The notes beneath the pieces are model-generated. The model was not told where the DNA came from, did no database searches, and worked only from the letters and a program-made list of their open reading frames with translations. From Basidiobolus meristosporus CBS 931.73 (lineage: Eukaryota; Basidiobolomycota; Basidiobolomycetes; Basidiobolales; Basidiobolaceae), in NCBI GenBank assembly GCA_002104905.1, contig MCFE01000161.1, positions 1 to 64,000 on the forward strand: a stretch of DNA of 64,000 nucleotides. The letters run 5' to 3'. Made by a program: the position numbers and the translations under genes. Below, piece after piece: positions 46,562-58,599 of the stretch; position 1 is the first letter of the stretch; the number at the start of each line of letters is the position of its first letter.

Positions 46562-47270
46562 ATGGAGGCCACATTAGATCAAGTGTTTCGCAGCCATTCA
46601 TTCAATGATGAATCATGTTGGGAAGTCATGATCAACATGATCATGGCTGCGTTGAATCCAAATTATCTTGATTCTTCGGGAGAGAAAATTTCCTCAATAT
46701 GGCAGAGTAAAGCTCCAAATTTTGGACCACTTTCCTTCCAATTAACACAGCATAGAACCGGCAACATGAGTCAACATGCACCTGACGCTAACCCCAATTC
46801 CAATAAGGAATATGTGGACAATTTCATTACTGAACTGAAGGGGAGCATGGACGAATATTTGGAAGAGAACCAACCTAAGCAGCCCACCAAAGAATCCCGC
46901 ACAGCCAAGCTCTCTTTACCTGACTATGCACTGCACGACGTTAGAAAAGAGATATCGAATGCAGCACTCGAAAACTGTGCTGATCTTGAATGGGATATGC
47001 AGTCCTGTTTGAAAAATGGTTCTTGGTTAGATAAGTTCGTACAATGTAGCCAGCAGAGTGAGGCATTCTGGAACTGCATTCGTCAACAAAAGGTATCGCC
47101 TCAAAAAAAAAACAACAGTCAAACCGTCGAAAACCAGACTAACATACTTTGCCCCTCCTTAGGACAAACTCAAAGAGCTTGGGTACATGAATATGGGTAA
47201 CACCGACAAGTTGAACCAAGAAATCCAGGACCGAGCATTTCTTACTATCGACTCCGAAGTGAAAGAATAA
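46562..47270 (+). CDS. Twin CX9C (CHCH-type) protein, putative mitochondrial intermembrane-space protein
   Basis: Two exons, 46562-47092 and 47163-47270, give 212 aa (70-nt intron, GTATCG donor, ACTAAC branch point, phase 0). Residues 139-149 and 162-172 each form an exact C-x9-C helix, the twin CX9C signature of substrates of the Mia40/Erv1 relay in the intermembrane space. A 'DKLKELGY' tail follows. The Cys-rich core is at the C-terminal side, after about 135 residues that are not typical of the small CHCH proteins. Translation may instead begin at the ATG at 46766 (TGN-MSQH), giving about 144 aa. The particular family (COX assembly, complex I or other) was not recognised. Confidence 0.75.
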
Positions 47271-47806
47271 GCATATTTTGTTAATTCTCCGTACAATTTT
47301 CGTATTCCTCCATTTTGGTCAAGCACCCTTGATAGCACGTATTGTGGCGATAAGTCAAAGTACTGTTGAAACAAACAATAAACCATTCCATGAAAGCACA
47401 CTATCCCAGGGATCAAGTTCAAGGTCTATCGTATGAAGTAATATCACTGAATTGTCCGTAAAGCAAACTAAGCATCTGAAGCTTTATGTAAGTGTATGCA
47501 AGTGGTCAAAACAACACCACATTAGTCTAGAAACTCTGAACTTGCCACAATGCTGACGAACAAATGGGATGAAATATATCATGGGATTGATGCATAGAGA
47601 TCTGTACATTTACACTAGAGTTAAGATTGAATGTCAAGAGAAACAAGTCACGAAAACGTTGGATACGAAATTCTTTTGGGTGTTCCAAGCGGATGCTTGC
47701 GAGATCGGGTGAATCTGATCTACGGACCAAACACAAACAGCTTTGTGACTTCGAGTTCTTGTTTGTACCGATAAGTGACGTAGAGCGAATAAAACAACAG
47801 GAAAAC
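47271..47806. other. Intergenic, no gene seen
   Basis: Space between convergent genes; only short frames antisense to expected untranslated regions. Confidence 0.5.
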
Positions 47807-48428
47807 CTAAGAGTAAATTAGTCCCCGCTTCATTACCAAGGGGCGGTTGTGGAAGGGTACCATAAAGATGTTTCCGCCCGCATTTCTCCAGAGCCAAGTT
47901 CTGCTAAAAAATGCCACCAAGAATATGGCCATGTGTGCTAATATAACAAGAGCAGTGGCGTACAAGTATGCTTTTAGTAGACTCGTGATCCGCTATACTC
48001 CTCGAATTAGCGTGTGTAGGATGGGTGACGAAAAATTTACAGGCAACCTCACCTTCAGAACACCTATGATCGCCATAATACCAGCCGCAATGCTAACAAT
48101 ATGAACAGCCAAGACTACCCAGAGAATACTCCTAACAGAGTTGGACTCTACAATCACCCCAAGGGTAATGGGGGTGGTATTGATGTCAAAAAGAAGAAAT
48201 ATAGTTACAACGCTCAACACTGCACTAACGAGCTGATCCGGAAGTCAGTGGCATGATTGAAGAACAAAAATGAAGAGGGCTTACAGTTTGCATGAAAATC
48301 AGTAGCAAGCATCCGATGTCTAGTTTGAAGCAGTAGCAGCAGGTCTCCGTAGTTTGTAGCTTATACATTTCACTTGAAATTGGTGGAAGAGGAAACGTAT
48401 CTAAGGCACATGTTACCCATCTTGGCAT
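47807..48428 (-). CDS. Four-TM membrane protein, LAPTM/tetraspan-like
   Basis: Three exons, 48428-48285, 48232-48053 and 47992-47807, give 169 aa. An in-frame ATG at 48494 would add 22 residues. Both introns are phase 0 (52 and 60 nt). A 'CCYCFKLDIGCLLL' motif opens the first of four hydrophobic segments, the arrangement of small tetraspan proteins such as LAPTM-like families, where a Cys-rich cluster precedes helix 1. Helices follow at 'VLSVVTIFLLF', 'ILWVVLAVHIVSIAAGIMAI' and 'YLYATALVILAHMAIFLVAF'. The cytosolic tail is short and basic. Endomembrane location is inferred; function unknown. Confidence 0.7.
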
Positions 48429-50166
48429 TTTTATGTTGTTCTTCCGCGACAACTCAGCCCTGGCCGATTTGGTCCTCAGCTTACTCAAGCCCATCCACCT
48501 TAAACCTCATCGTAGAATAATTTCGTGCGCCAATCGTTTACCTAACAAATTTCGAGGCTGGCCAATCCAAAATATTATCTGACTTCTGTTGTTAGCTCTC
48601 CTTCACATAGTCTAAGGGAGCTGTTTGATCGGAATCCCTTCATCTAAGCCCTTTCTGAAAATTTGATGGAAGCTAATGAGATAATAATACATGATCCAAT
48701 GACCTTGCTACCTAAATAATCTCTTTGGTCACCCGTTCTGATCAAAAGCCTTCAGTTCTCAGCTCTGCCGTAGGTTCAAGCCAATCATCCAATACCTGCA
48801 GTATTAAGCTTAGCGTGGTTAAACTTGAGTTATATCGTTGATTTTGTTTGGGATCTAGCCTTTTCCCGCTCTAGCCGCTATGTAGATTTCACTAGATCGA
48901 TGGCAACCCTGCAAACCCCTCAAGTCTATACCTCTTATCCTGGTGCTCCGCTGGCTAATGAGCGGGAAGCTACATACAGTTACCATATTAGCTAATGCTC
49001 AGTTGCGGTGAGACTGGCCTTGTCAACTCGGAGTCAGCTAAACAAACTCCTCTTTCAGAAATGGGTTAAATTCTCACCCTTTGTGGGGCATGAAATAGGA
49101 GCAGTGTGACGTATTTTGGCAGTTGGTGTGGTCTGGGAAATTCCTTCCTGTTCGTCAGTATTCAAACACCTAAAAGGTCCACGACGACACCCCCAAAAGG
49201 AAAACCCTGGTGAAGTCGACAACTGTACCAGTATCAGGCTACATGCATGCTATTGGAAGTGGAGATCCTCATCAGATCTCACTTATACAGCCCAATAAAG
49301 TTCATATTCCCGCAGTCCCCTGAAATTACAAGTAGGAAGCTGAATGGACTAAATGGAGGAATGTTTGCGCGTTGTTGCCAATAGTACAAGTTGGTAGAGA
49401 ACCTGATCCCTTCATAATGGCAGGCCTATTGATGATATCTCCTCTTCGGCTATATTCCATCGTCAAAGTGCATAGTACCTGACATTCCATAGATGTACGC
49501 TTCTATCAGTAGATATTGAATAAGCATTGTTGCCATGCACCTGATTGACTTGCCAACCATTCCTGATCATCAACATTATTTCAAGTGATGCCAGAAGTCC
49601 TTGGAGAGGATCGTTGGTAATATTGTTCCTTGCTGTTTCCGTAGTTTCAGTCACGCCACTCGCATGACGGTGATCATTGTTGAATACCTCTCTTTCTGTG
49701 CTAATGCGCTGGTATTTCTACGAGCCAGGCTGCCTATCCTATTTTTAGGCGCCTGTCGCCAATATAACTCAATCATATAAGTTGGAAATGGATAGATTCG
49801 AATGCTACTGCAAATGGTTGAGAATAGGTAGAGCAATTGGAAAGCTACATCTAGTGCAGTGATTTATATTTCCGAGCTGTTAATGTATCCGATCCCTGTA
49901 TCCATGGAGTGCTGGCTTTCTGTGAGCCAATATCAGTCATTTTTATCTCGGATACAGTAAACAGCTCAGACTCCATTCGGTGCCGATGTGGGGGGAGGGG
50001 ATTTGAAAGAGGGATACAGCGAGTGACATCCATCCAAAGAAGAATACAAAACCACTTAGATGTAGGTCAGATTGCTATTAGATGGTTATGGCAATACTGC
50101 AGTTCGTGCAGAAGAATCTTCTCTGCAAAGCTCCAGTCCGATAATCCCCAGTGCGCTCCAATTAGC
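48429..50166. other. Intergenic, no supported gene
   Basis: 1.7 kb between divergently placed genes. It should hold the promoters of the tetraspan gene and, at the right end, of the tyrosinase. No coding region supported. Confidence 0.45.
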
Positions 50167-50174
50167 TATAAAAG
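50167..50174 (+). promoter_or_regulatory. TATA box of the tyrosinase gene
   Basis: TATAAAAG about 70 nt upstream of the ATG, followed by a pyrimidine-rich leader ('ccccttttctccttttctcc') just before it. Both are typical of strongly expressed fungal genes. Confidence 0.7.
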
Positions 50175-50242
50175 CCAGATGAACTTGAGACGGCATTAGA
50201 TACATCTCATTTTAGCTTTCCCCTTTTCTCCTTTTCTCCACC

Positions 50243-51565
50243 ATGAAGCTCATTGTATACGCCCTGGCTTTGGCACTTACTTCTTTGAGTGCGACTTGGG
50301 CGCAATGCAATCAATACAATCTTCGTAGAGAAATTCGTCAAATATCGAGCTCTGAAAGGGATGCTTTCATAAAGGCAGTGAATGATTTAAAGAGAAGCGG
50401 TAGATATGATGAACTGGTTTCAATTCATCTGAGATATGTCTCTTATGCACACTCGACTCCTGCTTTTTTTCCCTGGCATCGTCAATACATCAGGATATTT
50501 GAGCTAGCTTTGCAACGATTTAATCCAAGCGTGGTACTCCCGTATTGGGTATAGTTTCTACGATTCTTGCCATGTATGATATTGTCGGAGCTAACGATTC
50601 TCTCGGCTAGGATTGGACACTTGATTCTCAAGCACCTGAAGAGAGTCCAATCTGGGAATGGTTTGGTGGGAACGGTAGGGAAGGAGATAGCTGTGTGGTT
50701 GACGGTCCATTTGCTTTCTGGAGGGCTCGTAATCCCCGTCCCCACTGCCTACAACGACAGTGGGATTCAGGAGATAAAATATCCGCCTTCTGGTCGCCGG
50801 AATCAATCAACCACTTCATCGGTGTTTCACGCAGCTTCGACAACTTGAGAAATAATATTGAGCCTGGACCACATGGCTCGGTACACAACAATATCGGTGG
50901 AGACTTCCGATACATGACCAGTGCAAACGAGTAAGTTTTCTACATTTTGGATCAACAAGTCAATTCCAGCTTCTAAGCTTCAATATTGCAATAGTCCAAT
51001 TTTCTTCCTGCACCATGCTTTCGTTGATAAGATCTGGGCAGATTGGCAAAGGTCCCACCGCTCTATGGCGAATGATTACGGTGGTGTTAACCTGGTGGAT
51101 GGTCGAAACGCTACAGTGAACGACAATTTACCGCCATTTAACACTCGTGTACGGCAAATACTCAATACGGACAACCTTTGCTATCGGTATTCGCAAAGTC
51201 AGAGCGCACAATTCCAACCCCAGGAGACTCATACCAAGAGAGCAATCACCCCATTCACGGAGAAAGTCACTCCCGCTTCGAAGATCGAATCGCTGTTGAA
51301 AAATATCCTATCGTACATTCGACCTGATTACAGTACCCTTCTGGGGCTTCCTTCGTCTACTGATCGGGAAACACAGCTCTCAAAGCTTCGTCCACCTCGC
51401 GGTTTGGACGAGGATTTCAGTAACATGATGGGATATGATATTCAGGAAGTACGTAGGCTAGAATTGACCAACGCGCTTTTCTTGAAGAAGCTGAATGAGG
51501 AGGGATATCTTTCGAAGATCTCCTTGGAAAGCAGTAAACAGATCCATGATTTATTTGAAGTCTAG
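50243..51565 (+). CDS. Secreted tyrosinase (type-3 copper monophenol/diphenol oxidase)
   Basis: Three exons, 50243-50548, 50611-50930 and 50995-51565, give 398 aa. A signal peptide (MKLIVYALALALTSLSATWA) precedes the type-3 copper domain. CuA ligands are His62, His70 and His79 in 'IHLRYVSYAHSTPAFFPWHR', with the conserved F-x2-WHR-x-Y and E-x2-L. CuB has H-x3-H (His190, His194) in 'GPHGSVHNN' and the 'DPIFFLHHAFVD' histidine pair. The enzyme oxidises phenols to quinones for melanin or wall cross-linking. A ~170-residue C-terminal region lacks a membrane anchor and may act as an extension like those that shield the active site of latent tyrosinases. The second junction (GA|T) restores the Asp-Pro before FFLHH exactly. 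Confidence 0.93.
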
Positions 51566-51989
51566 CCCATTATACATTTTATTCCCGATCTCTACCTCAT
51601 AATGGATTATTTGAGGTTTTTTGACTGTCTTTTTGTACCCTACTAGCCACTTCGACAGAGCACGATACTTGGCATGGAGCTTATCTTGACTTCCCCTTTT
51701 ATTCCCACTATCTACTCTGCTTAATACCAAAGGATATAGCGATATTGCAATAAAGATTTCCTATACTTAGTTTTCTGATTGTCAGTCATGCACCGCAGTG
51801 GTTTGGAAGGATCGAGCGCAATAAGCGGTGAAGAACGGCCGGCAGGGTTATCTTAAATTGAGGTGTTGATACAGGAGAGTGGTTTATTAAGTAGACAAGG
51901 CTGGAGTGGAGAAAGTATTTGTATCGCATCCGAGATAGATGGAAGAATCTCATTCATCACTTGCTTTCAACTAGGCAGATCGTCGATGG
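51566..51989. other. Convergent 3' spacer
   Basis: 424 nt between the stops of the tyrosinase and the DAL5-type transporter; presumed 3' untranslated regions only. Confidence 0.5.
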
Positions 51990-53620
51990 CTATAGAATCT
52001 TCTTTTGTTGGGCCGGCGAATACTCGGATATTTCGGGGAATTTGGGGAATTCTTCCCTGCCCTGGAATGCTCGGCTATTCTCTCTCTTGAAACGTATCCG
52101 AAGAATTACCGATGTAATAACCGACAGGCTGAGCAGGCAAATGAAGATAATATGGCTAGAGATGTACCGGGGTGCCTCCTTGGCTCTGAAAAATTGGCCC
52201 CCCACAGCCCCACCAATATTGCCAAACGATGATATCAACGCGGTGCTAGTCGCCACCTTGGTAGATCCCCTTATGTTGTTGGATATCCAGGCGAAACAGA
52301 GTGGCATACACACATACAGGCAGAGTGATATAAATACAAGACATCCATATAGGACCCACACGCCTTCCAACACCATCAAAAGGACAAATCCGATGATACA
52401 GCCGGTGGCGCAGACAATGATGTGAATTCCACGTTGCATTACTCTGTCAGAATGATAGGTAATCAGGATGGTGCTGAAGAATGCAACTATATATGGTGGT
52501 GTCGTGAGCAGCTGAGCGTTTACGTCGCTGAAGCCGAGAGAAGCTATGATCGTTGGCAACAGCATCGCCAGGGTGACGGATGGAGTTAACACTGTGAAAT
52601 AGAGAACTAAGAACAGCAGTACGTTGATATCCGTAAAGGAGTCGAGAAATTGAGAACGATCAAATTTCGTATCTTTAGCCACGGTCCCCTCGAGCTCCAG
52701 TCGCTTTGTGGCTATGGCACGCTCTTCACTTGTCAGCCATTTTACCGTTTCAGGGAAATCGGGTAGAGCAAAGCTGGACAATAGAGTGCTTGGTTAGTAT
52801 CGATGGGTGGGCCAAGGATATGGAGACATTGAAAAAAACCCTCACAAAGTCACGATCCCGAAGAAAATCGAGGGAATTCCCTCTATCAAGAAAATCCACT
52901 GCCAGGCCTTCAAGCCCAAAACATCATGCATATGGCTAATAGCATATGCTAGGATCCCGCTAAAGCCACTTGCCAGTAGTGAAACGGCGAAGAGAATCCC
53001 AATCCTGGTAGCCTGCTCTTTTCTGGTGTACCAAAACGAGAAATAATAGATAACGCCGGGAAAAAATCTACACTCCGTAGGGTTCAGATAAGTGGGCAGA
53101 GAAAAGTGGTTGCGAAATTGCCTTACCCTGCTTCAGCAACGCCCAGAAAGAAGCGGATGGACATGAGCCCTGCAAAATTTTTAACCGCGGCAGCACAACA
53201 CGACATGATTCCCCAACTAATCATGATCCGACTTATCCAACGTGAAGGGGTAGCGCGTTTCAAGAGATTATTGGAAGGAATCTCGAAGAATATGTAGCCT
53301 GAATGGGTCACAATCAGTTTGGACCTTGTCAAAAAACGGTCTACCGCACACCACTAACCGAAATAGAATACAGAGAGACACCAGCCAAATTGGCCAGGCT
53401 TTAAGTTCAGGTCTTTCTCCAGATCAAACAGTCGGGCATTCCCTACAAGGAAAACTATGAGCACAAAAGAAACTCGAGGACTCGAAGACAAACATATACC
53501 TAAGTTGATTCGATCAATGACCGAGAGGGTATAGAGAATCAAAATGAGCGGTAGGATTCGGAAGTCGAACTTCCTTACCATTTTTCTCTCGATCTCGCTG
53601 TCCCAGTATTCTCTTGACAT
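51990..53620 (-). CDS. MFS transporter, anion:cation symporter family (DAL5/TNA1-like)
   Basis: Five exons, 53620-53500, 53442-53359, 53298-53127, 53067-52846 and 52773-51990, give 460 aa with every phase consistent. The start MSREYWDSEIERKMVRKFDFRILP... is typical of this family; the frame upstream of it is ignored. Landmarks are 'VIDRINLGNARLFDLEKDL' in helix 1, 'IPSNNLLKRATPSRWISRIMISWG', 'RFFLGVAEAGFFPGVIYY' and 'WQWIFLIEGIPS', the classic allantoate/nicotinate/vitamin permease pattern. About 12 membrane helices are expected in the plasma membrane. Substrates in this family are small organic anions such as allantoate, nicotinate, pantothenate or tartrate; the one here is unknown. Convergent with the tyrosinase gene. 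Confidence 0.92.
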
Positions 53621-56600
53621 GGCTAAGAATATTAGACAAACTATTGCGGACGACACTCAAGTTTATTTATGGCTGCCATTTTCACCCAAGTGTAATTTCT
53701 AGCTCTAAATCGAGAATGCACATCTTCCCAAACTGGCTCTAGATGATTTGAAATTAAACATATTTGACTAATTTTGAACTGTCTGCAACTCCATGGACAT
53801 GGTGCAAGAGTCATCACCTTGCATTCGGTGTAAATTGATAGGATGCAGTAATGAGGCAGAATTGCATTAGCAGAGTTGTCAGTCATGCTTTGAATGCACC
53901 CATCAAGGGACTCCCGACACATCATCCGAGGATAGCGTACAAGTCATCAGTCACGTGAGTAGTCCTCACGATGCTTTGGAAACTTAACTTCAAGTATTCG
54001 ATAGGATGATGGATAGGTACAAATCAAATTTAATGACCACTACCAGGGAATTGTGATCAAATAGAATCACGTTAGTCTTACATCGATCATGGTTTGATAT
54101 GTCCAAGGAAGGTTGTGTCTGTGTATCATTGCCCAAATATAGATACTTTTCGTTTCCAAACCTGGTAAATAAACCTGATCCATGTGAGTCACCTCCAATA
54201 GCAAACTTTACGCTTAGACTGAATATCACTTCAAAATAAAATTTCATCTCTCGTTTTCTTCTAGATCTATCAGAAATGTGTGCTCGTCCATGAATTGTGG
54301 CACTTCTTCCGATATTCATTATGTAAAAAAGATCAATAACTGTATCGCTTTAGCCAACAGTCTCTGAAAAGGCTGGGTTCGAGTAGTTTGGTGCTAAGCT
54401 AAATATATCCAACGGACCCCAAAATTTTCACCTTAGAACATTCCTCCACCTCAACTCTCTTGAATAGGTTTAGCTAAATACTGTGCATAGTTTATGGATT
54501 TCAGTATCTTGGGAAAGACCAAGATTCAGGTCAAGTTCATTCAGAAAATCCGAAGCTCTCTGAAGAAGCTTCCAAGAGTTTCTATGAGGCGGTATCATTA
54601 CCATTTTGGCCCACTTAGACATCAATGGATTCCACCAAATATGTCTTTATCTCAACACACCCAAATAGTTTCATACTCTCCCGAATGGACACAATGCTTT
54701 CAACATGAGTGCAACAATATGAATAGTAAGTGAATGCAATTACGAACTAGGGCTTTCCTTGACGCGGTCGCTTTGATTTAGAATAAATCCTATGCCACAA
54801 AGCATGATGGTCTATAGCAAGATGGAGATTAATTGGGCATGTTGAGTAAACCTGCTCCAGCTGTTTTTGTTCGCTAGATCAGAAAGGTCTACGGCTGGCT
54901 TAAATCACAATAACTGGCACAACTGAACGGGAGTGCCTACAGCTAGAAATGTGTCATTGAGAATAAGACCAGTAGTTTGGTTGATTGAAACATGCTGAAA
55001 GTGGCGTGTTGTTGAGCCCAAATTAAAGTTTAGGAGCCATTAGACGGAGGAGTGCTCAGCATTAGATGAACCCACCAAGCCACCGCTGCAATAAGTTAGG
55101 TGAATATGTGCATCAGAAACAAGAGAAATATGTGTTTACAATGCCAAAAGTTACACAGCCATCAAATTTACTTATACTATCAATGAGGTTGTAGTTAGAA
55201 ACACCCAAAAGCATTGCAAAGTATTATGGTCATTCTTGGGGTGCAAGAAACAGTCCAACATCTGATGGAAATAATTGGGTTTTGAGATGTAGGGAATAAA
55301 CCTACATGAGAGCATCGAGACCATGCCCAGTTTGAAATAACAAATTCAAACATGTATTATAATAGCCTTGCCACAACTCGGAAAGTAGGTATTTTTTTCC
55401 TGAATACAGTACGCATACGTACAACACAAGACGGTTAGTTGATGAATTCAACATTATTGGATTATGGAGTTGGGAGAACCATTTGGGTTTCTCCAAACCA
55501 ACAACCCACTTGGGGACAAACCGGATCCAGGGTGAGCAGGGATTACAAACAAGATATATGGACTCTATGGTTGGAGGACTGAATCATCGTTCTGATATGA
55601 ATGCTCATCCTTGTGCAAGGGAGAAATATAACCTAAAATGCGATATTGGGGCTGACTGCACTCTACCATCGATATTGATTATCTCTGGACAAAGCACGGA
55701 ATACGCCGTCACGCAGGTATTTACAGTGACGTCCCCATGGAATATTGAGCTTACTGATCGTGACTTACTTGGACTGATTGGTGGGTGTGCTAGGGTCACA
55801 TAAAACATGCATTCACCACCATGTGCCGCGCCTGTAGGTGATGTGATTATTAGAGTAAAAGATAGGCTAGGCAGCAACAAACGGTTGGATCACTCTATAT
55901 TTTATTTGAGATTACTAACTGGATATTACCTAACCAGGGAAATTAATTACCCTCCTCTTTTCCTTTCTCGATGGATTAGTGTGGCTTTTCCAGCCAGGCA
56001 ATCATTTCAACCTGCGGAGACACAGCAAGTTTGCTCCTGAAATTCAAATCTAAATAGCACAAATCCCAACGTACTACCAAATGTTTTCTGATCAAATAGG
56101 TTCGCACCAAATATACAGGTTGTGATAGCCCGGACTTGTCTAAATATCGACTCACCCACAAACATCAGGTGTGAAATTGTGGGTTTAGTTCGCATGCAAG
56201 TCGATCTGGATTTTGACAGTAGTAAATGGCAATCTATGTTCTAAAAGAATACATCAATGAATATGCAGATGCACAAGGAATGGGCGGGCGATCTGTGAGC
56301 CAATGGCTTGACTATGAGCTGGTTCCTTGTATAATGTGTGCAGTGTATGACATCATTCGGAAGGATCATTCGGAAGGATTGTTTCCTTTCGCGATCAGTC
56401 TCAGTAGTAAATTTGTTATTTATAGTTGCTATTTGGATTTCAAAATCCAGTCGCGATGATGCATGTCAGCAATTAATCAGTTAATCAAGGATTCTCCAGC
56501 AACACAACTCTTGGTTTGTTGCTGTTGTGATCCAAGCCCGGTATTATCCATGACAGGAGTAAATCCCTATATCACAGACCGTGAACGATACGCGTGGCAT

Positions 56601-56761
56601 TCATAAGTTATCCCAGTGTCTTGTATTATCTGAACTATGGAAATCGGTGTAGGCCCAAACACCAAACAACCAGAACGTCGAGAGAAAAGAGTGATGCATC
56701 GAATGCTTGGTGAATGCTAACTTGGTTTTACTATTAAACGGGATCCATAATGTGGGGGATT
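53621..56761. other. Intergenic, no supported gene
   Basis: 3.1 kb with several short frames (for example 54494-54733 and 55483-55803) that show no family signature. No repeat of the copia or second family was recognised here. Confidence 0.45.
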
Positions 56762-57977
56762 TCATTGATGGTGACTTTCGGGCGTTTGGTTGGAGTTGTG
56801 TTCATCCTCCAATTCCCGAATGGTGTTGACCGGAAATGGTAGCGAATACATTGAAGAGGAAGTTGGCGGTGGAGAGGATGGGATTGTACTTGGCTGGGAT
56901 TTAGGGGAAGTGGATCGGCTTAACCGTGAGTTTGGCTGATGTGTTTTCAAATGCCGCCGTAAATTGGACAGGACAGAGAACTTTTTTTGACATCCCATCA
57001 CTTGGCAAACATAGGGTTTCTCACCAGTATGCGAGTATATATGAGTTTTGAGAGAGCTCGGCCTGTTGAACATTTTTTCACATACAGTGCATTTGTACCG
57101 CTTCTGCTCCTCCGATTTCGCCTCACGTAGCAGTAATTCGGCTGGAGAATCAAGTAAATTCGCTTGAACCATCTTATCTACCATGATTGGCTTTGTTGAT
57201 TCGAATGTTGATCCAGATAAGATCCTTGAGTCAAGTGTGTCTTGCGCTGGGCTCGTATCTAACGGTTGGCTATTCATTTGCGTTGAGTCATGGATAAGGC
57301 TTTCCGTGACCGCGTGGCCCCCGAACTCATAGGTGTCTCCTGTGGTAAACGAAGGATCCGGGAGAGAGAGTTTGTATGGATATTCTTGATGTGTGCATTC
57401 CGAAGGTGTTAGCATGGGAGTTAGTACATCAGAGTCTGGCTGTGTGTTTATTTTGGAAATGCTATTAGGATTAGAGCTAGCCTGTGATGTTGACGGTTCT
57501 TTACTCGAATCATTAAAATACACTGCTTCAGTGGAATATCTCCTCCAGCTAGCACCTACTGAATAAGCTAAGTTATGACAATATGACCCAACTTCGCCGA
57601 ATGATTTTGACCGCTCAGCTTGCTCTACTGACATCCTCTTTGCAGGTATCTGGTTAGGCGATACAGTCAACGCTCCAGACTCGTTAGCTCGAAGCGTATT
57701 CATGATGGCTGTGTCAGTAGTGGGTGAGATAGGATATTCTTCGCGATTTTGCTAGATATTCATCAATAACAAGTCAACGAAGGCATTTTTCAGTCGTTAT
57801 GTTGAGAAAAGCGTCCACACACTTCGCGCCACCGATAGTTGCTTCTCCCAAAATTAATTCAAGATACCTTACCATGAAAGCAGTTCCAGTGAAAAATGGG
57901 TTTTCTGTGTCTTCAAGCTGGCTATACTCGGTAATTTTTGGTTTAAAGCTGTCCTTCTCATCAGGTGAAAGTGACAT
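56762..57977 (-). CDS. C2H2 zinc-finger transcription factor, two fingers
   Basis: Exons 57977-57873 and 57751-56762 (121-nt intron, GTAAGG donor, CTAG acceptor, phase 0) give 364 aa from the ATG at 57977. The frame stays open upstream, and a short extra 5' exon starting at 58075 and joined through a 35-nt intron is possible. Two fingers lie at about residues 255-276 (C-x2-C-x12-H-x3-H) and 283-306 (C-x4-C-x12-H-x3-H), joined by the canonical HTGEKPY linker. The 'NRPSSLKTHIYSH' and 'FSVLSNLRRHLKTH' helices are of the type common in fungal regulators. The N-terminal region is Ser/Thr/Pro-rich and likely disordered, and the tail is Ser/Pro-rich. Target genes unknown. Confidence 0.88.
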
Positions 57978-58599
57978 CGCACGCGTGAACTCCCAAGGGG
58001 GTTCTTCTATGTTTGAGCCTAAAGACAAGTATCAACAGTTCTATTGCACTAACGTACTTGGTTCGTAATGGACATACACTCTAGTTTTATGGGGATAGGT
58101 GACAGAGAATATAATCTGAATTCTTTAGGAATGAAGCAACGATATATCATTTAGTGTGTATTTGTAGGGTGATCTGAGACACGTATTGATATGGGTTGAC
58201 GATGAATAGTCAAATCGATGTAACCCTTGTTACCCAGTTATTCCTAATATATTCCATAGCGAAGTTATAATTAATTTACATGTGATAATTACTGATCAGA
58301 ACAATAATCGATGAACAGTTTGATCATTACATTGCCAAGTATGCATTGGGCTGCCGATCATCCGAAGTTATCTATATAGAGTTGATTCGGGAATTCACGT
58401 TCATTGGTTGCTATTCATTTAACCTATTTGTGATCCAAGAGATTCTTTTATTCTGCGTATCATATTTGACACCGCAGCTAAGTGTTGATTTTGGCAGATT
58501 CTATGATGGAGGTTCCAGGTTACAAAATTATTTTATCGAAAAACATAAGCTTTAAGCTTCAATCAGCCTGTGCAGTTTGCGACTGAGTGGGTTATACCT
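57978..58599. other. Intergenic, possible 5' exon of the C2H2 gene
   Basis: The 58075-57978 part may contain the true first exon of the C2H2 factor (see that entry). The rest is the 3' flank of the HemW-like gene. Confidence 0.4.

Noticed and set aside
51863-52425. Plus-strand frames of 75 and 168 codons
   Set aside because: Antisense to exon 5 of the DAL5-type transporter, which has clear family motifs.
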